From contig NZ_CP109132.1 of NCBI RefSeq assembly GCF_035918015.1, positions 7,192,001 to 7,256,000 on the forward strand: DNA of 64,000 nt, read 5' to 3'. The notes below the pieces were generated by a model. The model did not search any database, had not been told where the DNA came from, and saw only the letters and a list, made by a program, of their open reading frames with translations. This DNA comes from Streptomyces sp. NBC_01754 (lineage in GTDB: Bacteria; Actinomycetota; Actinomycetes; Streptomycetales; Streptomycetaceae). The position numbers and the translations under genes were made by a program. This document shows, in pieces, positions 32,433 through 41,700 of the stretch (its first letter is position 1; each line of letters starts with the position of its first letter).

Positions 32433-34300
32433 GCGCGCTGCTCTGGCTGCTCATCACGCTCCCGCTCGGCGCGGGAGCGGTGCTCACCGTGACGGGACCA
32501 CGCCGCGACCGGTGGGTCCCCTCCGCCGGCGTGGCAGCGGCCGTGGCGACACTCGGGGTGGCGGTCGCCGCCGCGGTCCTCCGCCCCTCCGCGGGCGCGC
32601 CGCTGTTCGCGGGGATGGAGGCGGGCCTGGCGGTGGACGGGCTGTCCGCGGTCATGGTGGTCACCACCGCCGCGGTCACCACCGCCGTACTGGCCTTCGC
32701 GGCCGGGGAACTCGCGGCCGGAGAGAACCGCGGCCGGTTCTTCGGGCTGATGCTCCTCTTCTCCGGTGCCATGCTCGTCACCGTCACGGCGACCACGCTG
32801 CCGCTGCTGCTGATGGCGTGGGAGGTGATGGGCGCCACCAGCTGGGCACTCATCGGCTACTGGTGGCGGCAGCCGGGGAGGGCGGCAGCCGCCGACGTCG
32901 CGTTCCTGACCACCCGCACGGCCGACCTGGGCCTGTACCTGGCGGCCGGTGCCGCCCTGGCCGGCGGTGCCGTCACCTTGCGACTCGACGCCTTACCGCA
33001 GGCGGCTTCGCCGTGGCTCCACGTGACCACCGCGGGCGTCGTCGCGGCGGCACTCGGCAAGTCCGCACAACTGCCGTTCTCCTTCTGGCTGTCACGGGCG
33101 ATGCAGGGACCCAGCCCGGTCTCGGCGCTGCTGCACTCGGCGACCATGGTCGCCGCCGGCGCCTATCTGCTGCTCCGGATGGGCCCGTTGCTGGAGCGGA
33201 CCGGCTGGGCCGGTCCGCTGGTTTCCTGGTGCGGCGTCGCCACCGCTCTGGCCTTGGGCGTGGTCGCCGTGGCGCAGACCGATCTCAAACAGCTGCTGGC
33301 GGCCTCGACCGCCGCCCAGGTCGGATTCATGGTGCTGGCCGCGGGCAGTCACGCGGTGGCCGCGGGCACCACCCAGCTCGTCGCCCACGCCGCCACGAAA
33401 TCGGGCCTGTTCCTGGCCGCCGGGGCCTGGCTGACGGCGCTGGGCACCGAACGGCTGCCCGACCTGCGCGGTGCGGCCCGCTCCCACCGGCTGGTGGGAT
33501 TCGCGTTCACCGTCGGCGCGCTGACCCTGGCCGGGCTGCCGCCCCTGTCCCTGTGGGCGGCCAAGGACGAGGTGCTCGCCGCCGCCCGGGCCGAGGGAAC
33601 GGGCCTGTACGTGGTCGGGCTGGCGGCGGCCGCCGTCGCCGCCGTCTACAGCGTCAAAGCCCTCTGGTACGTCACCCGCCCCCTTCCTCCGACCAGGCGG
33701 GCCGGTGACGACACCGGGCGACAGGGCACCCGTCGCACCGCCCGTACGGCATCGGCGTCCCTCCTCGCCCTCACCTCGACGGCGGCCGTCCTGGGGGTAC
33801 TGGCCCTACCGGGACCGGCGTCCTGGCTGAGAGGGCTGGTCGGCGCCGTGGACGAGCCGTCCCCCCGCGGGTGGGAACTCGCTCTGTCCGCAGGGGTGGT
33901 GCTCGCCACCGTGGCGCCGGCCTGGTGGGCGGTGTCCCGCCCGCCGCCCGTACCGCTCGGCGCGGTGCGATGGGCCCAGGGGTGGTGGCACCTGGAGCGG
34001 GCCGCGCACCTGGCGGTGGTCCGGCCCGTGCTGGCCCTGGCCGGTGCACTGGCCGTCTTCGACGACCGCGTCGTCGACGGCGCCGTACGGCGGACCGCCC
34101 GGGGCGGCCTCGCGGCGGCACGGTTCGCCCGCCGCCTGGACGACGGCGGCGTCGACGCGGCCGTGCGCGCGGTCGCCTCCGGCACCCGGACTCTGGGCCG
34201 CTGGGCGCGCCGCCCGCAGACCGGACTGCTGCACCAGTACTACGCCCAGGCCGCCGTCGGCTTCGTGGTGCTCGCCCTGATCCTCCTGTTGGTGAGGTAA
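32429..34300 (+). CDS. nuoL: NuoL-like antiporter subunit
   Basis: 623 residues, about the usual NuoL length. Antiporter signatures intact: LLLMAWEVMGATSWALIGYW (helix-5 Glu), AALGKSAQLPFSFWLSRAM (helix-7 Lys), GPSPVSALLHSATMVAAGAY and AQTDLKQLLAASTAAQVGFM (helix 12 Lys region). The C-terminal 150 residues contain the long lateral helix and final membrane helix. Codon 189 is TTA (32993-32995), a second bldA codon in this operon. The ATG overlaps the nuoK stop; a longer frame upstream is a shadow. Confidence 0.92.
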   Translation: MSALLWLLITLPLGAGAVLTVTGPRRDRWVPSAGVAAAVATLGVAVAAAVLRPSAGAPLFAGMEAGLAVDGLSAVMVVTTAAVTTAVLAFAAGELAAGENRGRFFGLMLLFSGAMLVTVTATTLPLLLMAWEVMGATSWALIGYWWRQPGRAAAADVAFLTTRTADLGLYLAAGAALAGGAVTLRLDALPQAASPWLHVTTAGVVAAALGKSAQLPFSFWLSRAMQGPSPVSALLHSATMVAAGAYLLLRMGPLLERTGWAGPLVSWCGVATALALGVVAVAQTDLKQLLAASTAAQVGFMVLAAGSHAVAAGTTQLVAHAATKSGLFLAAGAWLTALGTERLPDLRGAARSHRLVGFAFTVGALTLAGLPPLSLWAAKDEVLAAARAEGTGLYVVGLAAAAVAAVYSVKALWYVTRPLPPTRRAGDDTGRQGTRRTARTASASLLALTSTAAVLGVLALPGPASWLRGLVGAVDEPSPRGWELALSAGVVLATVAPAWWAVSRPPPVPLGAVRWAQGWWHLERAAHLAVVRPVLALAGALAVFDDRVVDGAVRRTARGGLAAARFARRLDDGGVDAAVRAVASGTRTLGRWARRPQTGLLHQYYAQAAVGFVVLALILLLVR

Positions 34301-34305
34301 CCCCT

Positions 34306-35811
34306 GTGCTGAGCGTCGTCACGTTCCTGCCGCTGCTGGTGTGCGCGGTGCTACCGCTCCTGCCGCGCACCGTCCCCGACCAGGGGTACGTCTGGGTCTG
34401 GATCGCCACGGCCGCCGCCGACTTCGCCCTGGTCGTCGCCCTGTGGGCCGGCTACGACACCCACGGCGGGACGCAGTACGAGCAGCGGGCGCGCTGGATC
34501 CCCAGCGCCGGGGCCGGCTACCACGTGGGTGTGGACGGCCTGTCCCTGCCCCTGGTCGCGCTGACCTGCCTGCTGTTCCTGGCCGTCGCCGTCTACTCCC
34601 TGCGCGAGAAGCGGCGGGTGCGCTCCTACGTCTGCCTCTTCCTGTTCCTGCAGACCGTCGGCATCGGTCTGTTCGTCGCCCTCGACCTCATCCTGTTCTT
34701 CGTCTTCTTCGACCTGTCGATCGTCGCCATGTTCTTCGTCATCGCGGGCTGGGGGCACGGCGAACGGGCCCGGGCCGCGGCGCTGAAGTTCTTCCTCTAC
34801 ACCTTCGTCGGCTCCCTCGCCCTGCTGCTCGGTTTCATCGGCCTCTACCTGGCAGCCGACCCCCACACCTTCGACATCGTCGATCTCACCCGGGACAACC
34901 CACTGGCCGGACGCGGCCTCTACGCGGCCCTGGTGCTGCTGGCCATCGGCGTCGGGCTGGCGGTCAAGACCCCGACCGTGCCCTTCCACACCTGGCTGCC
35001 GCCGGCCCACAGCGACGCCCCCGCCGCGGGCTCGGCGATTCTGGCCGGGGTCCTGCTGAAGATGGGCACCTACGGGTTCGTACGCATCGCCATGCCGCTG
35101 CTGCCGGGGAGCTGGCGCCGATACGCGACGGTCATCGTGGTCGTCGGAGCGGTTTCGGTGGTCTACGGAGCCCTGGTGGCGCTGGCACAGACCGACTTCA
35201 AGCGCATGATCGCCTATACCTCCGTCACCCACATGGGGTACGTCGTCCTGGCGATCGGCGCGGCGGGGACACTCGCCGGTGCGGATGCCCAGGCCCGTTC
35301 CCTCGCGGTGACCGGGGCGGTCACCCAGATGGTGAGCCACGGTCTCATCACCGGCGCCCTGTTCCTGCTCGCCGGCGTGCTGTACGACCGAGGCCGGACC
35401 CACGCGATGGGCGCATACTCCGGCCTGGCCGCTCACACACCGCGTTTCGCGGCGGTCACGGCCGCCGGGGCGTTCGCCGGTCTCGGCATCCCCGGCTTCT
35501 CCGGTTTCATCGCCGAGTTCCAGATCTTCACCGGCGCTCTCGCCTCCCACACGATCGCCACCGCCATCGCCCTCACCGGCGTCCTGATCACCGCGGCCCT
35601 GTTCCTGACGGCGCTGCGGCGCATGTTCATGGGTGCTCCGTCCCTGCCCCGGACCGTCCCCACCGGAGGTATCGCGGACCTGAGGGGCGCCGAGACGGTC
35701 TCCACCGTGGCCCTGCTCGCCGTCGCCCTGGTGATCGGTGTGGCGCCGCGCTGGCTGCTGGACGTCATCGAACCGGCCGGCCGCACCCTGACCGGGCTGG
35801 TGGCCCGGTGA
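34306..35811 (+). CDS. nuoM: NuoM-like antiporter subunit
   Basis: 501 residues, about fourteen helices. The helix-7 Lys is present in GLAVKTPTVPFHTWLPPAHS and helix-12 Lys region in AQTDFKRMIAYTSVTHMGYV. The helix-5 site that is FFE in ordinary NuoM reads FVFFDLSIVAMFFVIAGWGH, so the conserved Glu is Asp. GTG start with GAGG upstream, five bases after the nuoL stop. The stop overlaps nuoN. Confidence 0.92.
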   Translation: MLSVVTFLPLLVCAVLPLLPRTVPDQGYVWVWIATAAADFALVVALWAGYDTHGGTQYEQRARWIPSAGAGYHVGVDGLSLPLVALTCLLFLAVAVYSLREKRRVRSYVCLFLFLQTVGIGLFVALDLILFFVFFDLSIVAMFFVIAGWGHGERARAAALKFFLYTFVGSLALLLGFIGLYLAADPHTFDIVDLTRDNPLAGRGLYAALVLLAIGVGLAVKTPTVPFHTWLPPAHSDAPAAGSAILAGVLLKMGTYGFVRIAMPLLPGSWRRYATVIVVVGAVSVVYGALVALAQTDFKRMIAYTSVTHMGYVVLAIGAAGTLAGADAQARSLAVTGAVTQMVSHGLITGALFLLAGVLYDRGRTHAMGAYSGLAAHTPRFAAVTAAGAFAGLGIPGFSGFIAEFQIFTGALASHTIATAIALTGVLITAALFLTALRRMFMGAPSLPRTVPTGGIADLRGAETVSTVALLAVALVIGVAPRWLLDVIEPAGRTLTGLVAR

Positions 35812-37229
35812 ACGAGAACCCGGCCGACCTCGTCCCCGAACTCGCACTCCTGGGCGTCGCGGTCCTCGGCCTCCTCACCGGTTCCTGGCTGCCCCGCCGC
35901 CGCCAGTGGATCGTCGCCCTGCTCGCGGCCACCGCCTGCACGACCGGTCTCGTGGCCACCGCCGTCACCATGGCCACCGACCGCGAACGGACCGTGTTCT
36001 CCGCCGCGTTCGCCGTCGACACCGCGACCGGCATCGGCCGGCTCGTCGTCCTCACCGGCCTGCTGCTGGTCATCGGCATGTCCGTGGGAACCGTACGGAA
36101 TCATGAACGGGAGACGGAGTACTGGGTACTGCTGCTGCTGTCCGGCGCGGGCACTCTCGCCCTGACCGGCGCCGACGACCTGCTGATGCTGTTCGCCGCC
36201 TACCTGCTGGCCGGCCTGCCCGCCTACGCGCTCACCGCGTTCGCCAAGGACGGCCGCGGTACCGAGGCGGCCCTGAAGTACTACTTGACGGGCGCCCTGC
36301 TCGGCACCCTCATGCTCGCCGGCACCGCGCTCCTGTACGGCGCCGGCCACACGACCCACTACCGTGGGCTGAGCACGGCCCTGCCCACCGCGCCCTACGG
36401 ACTCGTCGCCGTCGGACTCATCGGTGTACTGGCCGGTCTGCTGTTCAAGAGCGGTGCGGTACCGGCCCACTTCTGGGTACCCGACGTCACCGAGGGCGCA
36501 CCCGTGCCGGTCGCCGCCTACGTCGCGACCCTCCCCAAGGTCGGCGGCCTGATCGCCCTGTACCGCCTCCTGCACCAGGCCTTCTCCGGAAGCGACGTCA
36601 ACTGGCCCCTGCTGCTCGCGATCCTCGCCGGAGTCACCATGACCCTGGGGAACCTTGCGGCGTTCTTCCAGACCTCCGTCACACGTCTGCTCGCCTACTC
36701 CACCATCAGCCAGGCCGGCTACCTCCTCATGGCCCTGGCCGTCGCCACCCGGAGCGACCTCGCACAGAAGGGCCTGCTGTTCTACCTGGCGGCCTACACC
36801 GTCACCAACCTCGGCGCCTTCGCCGTGGTCACCGCACTTCCGCACGCTCGTACCCTCACCGACTACCGGGGCCTCGCCCGCCGCCGCCCCGGCCTCGCGG
36901 CCGTACTCGTCGTCTGCCTCCTCGGCCTGGTCGGCACTCCGCCCACCGGTGTCTTCCTCGGCAAACTGGAGGTATTCAGCGCGACCCTCGACGGCGGTTT
37001 CACCTGGCTCGCCGTGCTCGCCGTCGCCAACACCGTCGCCTCCCTCTTCTACTACCTGCGCTGGTTCGGGCCCCTGTTCGTCACCCACGACTCCGCGCCC
37101 GCCCGCGTACAGGAGGTGGCAGGACGTTCGTCCGCCGCCACCGCCTACGTCGCGGCCACGCTCTCCGTGGCACTCGGGGTCGCCGGACAAGCCGTCCTCA
37201 CGCTCTCGGAGGGACCACTGCTGCGGTGA
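35808..37229 (+). CDS. nuoN: NuoN-like antiporter subunit
   Basis: 473 residues. EAALKYYLTGALLGTLMLAG and FKSGAVPAHFWVPDVTEGAP carry the helix-7 Lys; SVTRLLAYSTISQAGYLLM is the later conserved block. The helix-5 segment that normally reads ELxSLP is LFAAYLLAGLPAYALTAF here, with no Glu. GTG overlapping the nuoM stop. Last gene of the nuo2 operon, about 70 bases before the next coding frame. Confidence 0.92.
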   Translation: MNENPADLVPELALLGVAVLGLLTGSWLPRRRQWIVALLAATACTTGLVATAVTMATDRERTVFSAAFAVDTATGIGRLVVLTGLLLVIGMSVGTVRNHERETEYWVLLLLSGAGTLALTGADDLLMLFAAYLLAGLPAYALTAFAKDGRGTEAALKYYLTGALLGTLMLAGTALLYGAGHTTHYRGLSTALPTAPYGLVAVGLIGVLAGLLFKSGAVPAHFWVPDVTEGAPVPVAAYVATLPKVGGLIALYRLLHQAFSGSDVNWPLLLAILAGVTMTLGNLAAFFQTSVTRLLAYSTISQAGYLLMALAVATRSDLAQKGLLFYLAAYTVTNLGAFAVVTALPHARTLTDYRGLARRRPGLAAVLVVCLLGLVGTPPTGVFLGKLEVFSATLDGGFTWLAVLAVANTVASLFYYLRWFGPLFVTHDSAPARVQEVAGRSSAATAYVAATLSVALGVAGQAVLTLSEGPLLR

Positions 37230-37400
37230 GCGGGCTCTCCGGCCGGCTTCACCCGTACGGGTCCCCCGGCCCCCTCCTGCGGCACAGTCACGCGGCGTTC
37301 ACCGGTGAGGGCGGGGAAGGTGGGCCTGCTGGAAGAAGACAGGGACCGGCGCTACGCGGTACGGCGGAGGGCCGGAGCTACAGCGGAGGGCAGGACTCCC

Positions 37401-38972
37401 ATGCCGGGACCGAGACGACAGTCGCGCGTTCTCCGGAGCCGGCGGGATCGGTCGGCGACGGACCAGTTGCTGCGTACGCTGCTGCGGCGCCGCAAGAAGG
37501 CGTTGGCCGCCGAGGACGTGACGGTCACCGACCCGCCGAAGGTGCGCCGCGCCGTGACGGCGGCGGCACTCGGCAACACCATGGAGTGGTTCGACTTCGG
37601 CGTCTACGCCTACCTCGCGGGGACCCTGGGCAAGGTCTTCTTCCCGTCGAGTTCGCCGGGTGCGCAGGTGGTGTCCACCTTCGCGACCTTCGCCGCCGCC
37701 TTCGTCGTGCGCCCGCTCGGCGGGCTGGTGTTCGGGCCGCTCGGCGACCGCGTGGGGCGGCAGAAGGTGCTGGCGCTGACCATGATCATGATGGCCGCGA
37801 GCACCTTCGCCGTCGGCTTCCTCCCCACCTACGCGGCGGTCGGCTTCGCCGCCCCGCTCCTGCTCCTGGTGTGCCGTCTGGTACAGGGGTTCTCGACCGG
37901 CGGCGAGTACGCGGGCGCGACGACGTACATCGCGGAGTACGCGCCGGACAAGCGCCGCGGGTTCCTCGGCAGTTGGCTGGACTTCGGGACCTTCGTCGGC
38001 TATTCGCTCGGATCCGGTCTGGTGACCGTGCTGACCCTGACACTCGGTACGGACGGGCTGACGGACTGGGGGTGGCGCATCCCGTTCTTCGTCGCGGGCC
38101 CGCTCGGCCTGATCGGCCTGTACATGCGGCTGAAGCTGGAGGAGACCCCCGCGTTCCGGCGTGAGGAGGAGGCGCAGGCCCAGGCCCTGTCCGGGGGCGA
38201 CCCCGTCGAGCAGGCCCGTCAGTCCGGCAAGGGACGGCTCAAGGACATCTTCACGGGGCACTGGGAAGCCGTGCTGATCTGCATGGGACTGGTGCTGCTC
38301 TACAACGTCACCAACTACATGGTGACCTCCTACCTGCCGACGTACATGTCCGAGACGCTCGGTGAGCCGGAGACGAGTTCCCAGCTCCTGGTGCTCGGCA
38401 CGATGATGCTCGTGGTGCTGACCATCACGGTGGTCGGCAGGTCCTCGGACCGCTGGGGCCGTCGACCGGTGTTCATGGCCGGGAGTGTGGCGCTCGTCGT
38501 GTTCGCGATCCCCGCCTTCCTCCTCATCCGGCAGGGCGGCATCCTGCTGCCCGCGATCGGCTGCGGGGTGCTCGGGCTGCTGCTGGTCTGCTTCGCGGGT
38601 ACGTCCGCCTCGACGCTTCCGGCGCTGTTCCCGACACGTATCCGCTACGGTGCCCTGTCGATCGCCTTCAACATCTCCGTGTCGCTGTTCGGCGGGACCA
38701 CCCCGCTGTTCACCTCGGCCCTCGTGGAGGTGTCCGGCAACGACATGATCCCGGCGTACTACCTGATGGTCGCGGGCGTCATCGGGCTCGTCGCGACCTT
38801 CTTCCTGCACGAGACGGCGGGCAAGCCCCTGCGCGGTTCGGGACCCATGGTGGAGACCTCCCAACAGGCGCGGGCCCTCGTCGCACGCAGCAGGACCCGG
38901 GCCGGCAGACAGGCGCGCGATGTGTGGATCCGGAGGCGGCATCCGTGGGACGGGGGCAAGAAGAAGGTGTGA
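37401..38972 (+). CDS. MHS-family symporter (ProP-like)
   Basis: 523 residues, about twelve helices. GNTMEWFDFGVYAYLAGTLG is the MHS helix-1 signature, and RPLGGLVFGPLGDRVGRQK follows. It carries a basic N-terminal extension of about 50 residues and a C-terminal Arg-rich tail. ProP-type members import proline, betaine or organic acids with H+. The start is uncertain: ATG 37401 has GGAGG 14 bases upstream, GTG 37305 would add 32 residues. It follows nuoN in the same direction after 170 bases, so a link to the proton-translocating module is possible. Confidence 0.85.
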   Translation: MPGPRRQSRVLRSRRDRSATDQLLRTLLRRRKKALAAEDVTVTDPPKVRRAVTAAALGNTMEWFDFGVYAYLAGTLGKVFFPSSSPGAQVVSTFATFAAAFVVRPLGGLVFGPLGDRVGRQKVLALTMIMMAASTFAVGFLPTYAAVGFAAPLLLLVCRLVQGFSTGGEYAGATTYIAEYAPDKRRGFLGSWLDFGTFVGYSLGSGLVTVLTLTLGTDGLTDWGWRIPFFVAGPLGLIGLYMRLKLEETPAFRREEEAQAQALSGGDPVEQARQSGKGRLKDIFTGHWEAVLICMGLVLLYNVTNYMVTSYLPTYMSETLGEPETSSQLLVLGTMMLVVLTITVVGRSSDRWGRRPVFMAGSVALVVFAIPAFLLIRQGGILLPAIGCGVLGLLLVCFAGTSASTLPALFPTRIRYGALSIAFNISVSLFGGTTPLFTSALVEVSGNDMIPAYYLMVAGVIGLVATFFLHETAGKPLRGSGPMVETSQQARALVARSRTRAGRQARDVWIRRRHPWDGGKKKV

Positions 38973-39071
38973 CGGCCGCTCGACGGGATCCGTTCGTCCC
39001 GGTGCCCGGGCGGGCCTCTCGTTGTCCGCCCCGCGCCGCCGGACACCGCGTACGCGGTCATCCGCCGGCAG

Positions 39072-40499
39072 TCAGCCGTCCTCGAGGAGGCGCGGCGTCG
39101 GCTGGTGCCAGTGCTTGAGCCCGGGCAGCCGGTCGGCCTCGGCCGGTCCCCAACTGCCCGGAGCGTAGCGGTGCGGCGGCTCGGCCGGGTCCAGGACGTC
39201 CCCGACGATCCGCCACGACTCCAGCACGGTGGGGAAGTGCACGAAGTAGTCGGAGTCGCCGGTCACGGCGCCGAGCAGGATGTTCTCGTACGGCAACCGC
39301 CGGCGCCCCCATACCTGTTCGAAGTCGACGCCCAGGGGAACGGTCACCGGCGCCCCGTTCGGATCCGGTCTGCGCAGCACGAGGTCCGCGCGGATCCCGG
39401 TGTCGCCGTCGACGCGGAAGCGGATGACATCGGGAGGCGTTCCCCCGCCACTCGCGCCGAAGAGGTCCAGGGGAGGCTTGTGCAGTTCGACGACGACCTC
39501 CGTGGCGCTGACGGCGAGGGATTTGCCGCTGCGCAGGTAGAAGGGGACGCCGGCCCAGCGCCAGTTGTCGACGAAGACGCGCGTCGCGAAGTACGTCTCC
39601 GTGAGGGAGTCCGGTGCGACGCCTTCGGTCTCCCGGTAGCCGTCGTACTGGCCGCGCACCGTGTCCCGGGGGTCCATGGTGCGGGTGGCGCGCAGCAGCC
39701 GCCACTTCTCCAGGCCCTGGGCGGAGGCGTCGGTGACGCTCGGCGGTTCCATCGCCAGGCAGGTCAGGATCTGCAGCATGTGGTTCTGTACGACGTCGCG
39801 GAGGCAGCCGACCGTGTCGTAGAACGACCCCCGGTCGGAGACGTCGAAGTCCTCGGTCAGGGTGATCTGGACGTTGTCCACGGAGGAGCGGTGCCAGACG
39901 GGGGCCAGCAGGGCGTTGGCGAAGCGGGACACCATCAGGCCCTTCACGGCCTCGGAGCCGAGGAAGTGGTCGACGCGGAGCAGGTGGCGGCTGTCGAAGT
40001 GCGTGCTGAGCTCCTGCTGGAGCTTCCGTGCCGAGGCGAGATCACGCCCGAACGGCTTCTCCACGACGAGCCGGGCGCCGCGGTTCAGGCCGGCCCTCGC
40101 CAGCCCCGCGGCCACGGTGGTGAACAGGGTGGGCGGAGTGGCCAGGTAGTACGTCACGAAGCCGGACCCGGCCACCGCCCGGCGGACTCCGTCGAACGTC
40201 GCGTCGTCCGTGAAGTCGCCGCCGATCATGGACAGACGGTCCGTCATGTGCTTGAGGACCGCCTCGTCGAGGTCGGGAACGGCGGCTTCGACGGCTTCCC
40301 GCGCGTGCGCCCGGAGCGCCTGGTCGTCCCAGTCGGTGGCGGCCACTCCGATGACCGGCACGGTCAGGTCGCCGCTCTCGGTGAGGCGGTAGAGCGCGGG
40401 GAGGAGCATCTTGTGGGCCAGGTCACCGGAGATGCCGAAGAGCACCAGGGCGTCGGCTCGTTCCTGGCCGGACGGGGGGTACAGCATGTCGTCGCTCAT
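39072..40499 (-). CDS. zwf: glucose-6-phosphate 1-dehydrogenase paralogue
   Basis: 475 residues. The N-terminal Rossmann motif LFGISGDLAHKMLLPALYRL and later ANALLAPVWHRSSVDNVQIT and DVVQNHMLQIL are G6PDH signatures. The active-site signature R-x-DH-(Y/F)-LGKE reads RVDHFLGSEAV, so the phosphate-binding Lys is Ser. EKPFGRDLASA is intact. It would make 6-phosphogluconolactone and NADPH/NADH if active; the Lys-to-Ser change leaves the real substrate open. The start ATG has AAGGA nine bases upstream. No gnd/opcA partner is nearby. Confidence 0.85.
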   Translation of the reverse strand: MSDDMLYPPSGQERADALVLFGISGDLAHKMLLPALYRLTESGDLTVPVIGVAATDWDDQALRAHAREAVEAAVPDLDEAVLKHMTDRLSMIGGDFTDDATFDGVRRAVAGSGFVTYYLATPPTLFTTVAAGLARAGLNRGARLVVEKPFGRDLASARKLQQELSTHFDSRHLLRVDHFLGSEAVKGLMVSRFANALLAPVWHRSSVDNVQITLTEDFDVSDRGSFYDTVGCLRDVVQNHMLQILTCLAMEPPSVTDASAQGLEKWRLLRATRTMDPRDTVRGQYDGYRETEGVAPDSLTETYFATRVFVDNWRWAGVPFYLRSGKSLAVSATEVVVELHKPPLDLFGASGGGTPPDVIRFRVDGDTGIRADLVLRRPDPNGAPVTVPLGVDFEQVWGRRRLPYENILLGAVTGDSDYFVHFPTVLESWRIVGDVLDPAEPPHRYAPGSWGPAEADRLPGLKHWHQPTPRLLEDG

Positions 40500-40933
40500 C
40501 GGGGCTCGTCCTTCGCTGTCCGGTAGGGCTGGAGGCGCCCGGGCCACGGGCCGTCGCGAAAGGCCCTGCGCCATATCCGTCCTCGAGTCGGTTCCCATGT
40601 GCCCCGCGCGTTCATCGTGGTCACAGAAGACGCGACCGGGACAGCCGGACGGTCGGATCGGGTTAATCCGCCGGGACCTCCGGGTGACGCGGCCCTCGTG
40701 TCGCGCGGTTCCTCCTCGACCGGACAGCAGTCCGCCGGTCCGGCCTCGACCGGTGGGCCGTGCGCAACCGGGCACCCGTCTTGTCCCCGGGTGACCATGC
40801 CGGGACGTCCCGCTCCTGACAGAGGGCCGTGTACGCATCACGGTCCCGGAGCCCGGCGCCGACGGCGTCTTCCTGCGGGGCGGCGCCGACGGGCGGTCGT
40901 CTCTCGCACGGCGGACGAATTACTGACGTGAGA
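40500..40933. other. intergenic region, no gene recognised
   Basis: 434 bases between the G6PDH start and the TetR 3' end. The frames contain only shadows. At 40795-40932 one forward frame has G/C-biased codons (DVPLLTEGRVRITVPEPG) but no start codon, so it may be a decayed gene end. Confidence 0.4.
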
Positions 40934-41593
40934 TCAGCTGCCTTGTTTCCAGGCGCCCTTGGTGGTGTCGCGTGGGGCCAGAAGGAGAGGGAGATAGACG
41001 TCGTCGACGATCTCGGTGATGACGTCGTCCCGGATCGGGGCCCCGTGGAGCAGGTAGTGGTTGCGGAGCAGGTCGACCGCGACGGTGGCGCGGCGCGAGG
41101 TGGGGACCCAGGGCTCGATCTCGCCGCGTTCGGCCGCGCGCAGCAGGATGCCCTGGATCGCCCCCGGGCCGGCGGTGTGGACGCGTTCGCGGACCAGCCG
41201 GGCGAAAGCGGGATCGTGCATGACCTCGGTCAGCAGACCGCGGAGGATGTCGCCGTGCGAGGTGGCCAGCTTGGCGGAGAGCTGCCGTAGTGCGGCGAGG
41301 ACATCGGTGCGCAGGACGCCGGTGTCAGGCAGGCAGGTATCGGACATACGGTGGGCCGCGCAGGCGTCGACGACGAGTTCGGCGCGGCCGGGCCACCGGC
41401 GGTACAGGGCGGCCTTGCCGGTACGCGCCCGCGCGGCCACACGCTCCATCGTCAGTCCGGCGTATCCGACCTCGGTGAGCTCTTGGAGGGCCGCCGTCAG
41501 GATGGCGTTCTCCAGCTCCTCGCCTCGGCGGCGAGGGTTTCTTCGATGGTCGCCGGCCGACCGGTCCGGCGTGTCCCCGTGGGTTGGAGGCAT
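40934..41593 (-). CDS. TetR-family regulator of the P450 operon
   Basis: 219 residues. The HTH is ELTEVGYAGLTMERVAARA and TGKAALYRRWPGRAELV; the C-terminal ligand domain is of the TetR_C_11/16 type. It diverges from the P450 gene, with an imperfect 23-bp palindrome between them, so autorepression and P450 control are likely. ATG chosen with GGGAG close upstream; a GTG at 41617 lacks a ribosome site. Confidence 0.87.
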   Translation of the reverse strand: MPPTHGDTPDRSAGDHRRNPRRRGEELENAILTAALQELTEVGYAGLTMERVAARARTGKAALYRRWPGRAELVVDACAAHRMSDTCLPDTGVLRTDVLAALRQLSAKLATSHGDILRGLLTEVMHDPAFARLVRERVHTAGPGAIQGILLRAAERGEIEPWVPTSRRATVAVDLLRNHYLLHGAPIRDDVITEIVDDVYLPLLLAPRDTTKGAWKQGS

Positions 41594-41654
41594 GACTCCC
41601 AGCCATTTGTCGAGCACCCGTTGTGAGCGTCGAGTGGATCAGCCTAGCCTTCCG

Positions 41655-41677
41655 TTAGAGAACTGACCGTTCTTTAA
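41655..41677. promoter_or_regulatory. TetR operator candidate with flanking direct repeats
   Basis: The core AGAAC-TGACC-GTTCT (41659-41673) is a perfect dyad, extended by TTA/TAA at each end with one mismatch. On both sides lies the 15-mer AGCGTCGAGTG(G/C)ATC (41626-41640 and 41677-41691), 51 bases apart. The site is 24 bases before the P450 start. Confidence 0.6.
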
Positions 41678-41700
41678 GCGTCGAGTGCATCGAGGGACCG

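Noticed and set aside
34341..37229. Very long forward frame upstream of nuoN
   Set aside because: Its first 490 codons are an out-of-frame shadow of nuoM; only the part from 35808 is NuoN.
40795..40932. Coding-like frame DVPLLTEGRVRITVPEPG
   Set aside because: No start codon in frame and a stop just upstream; kept only as a note in the intergenic entry.
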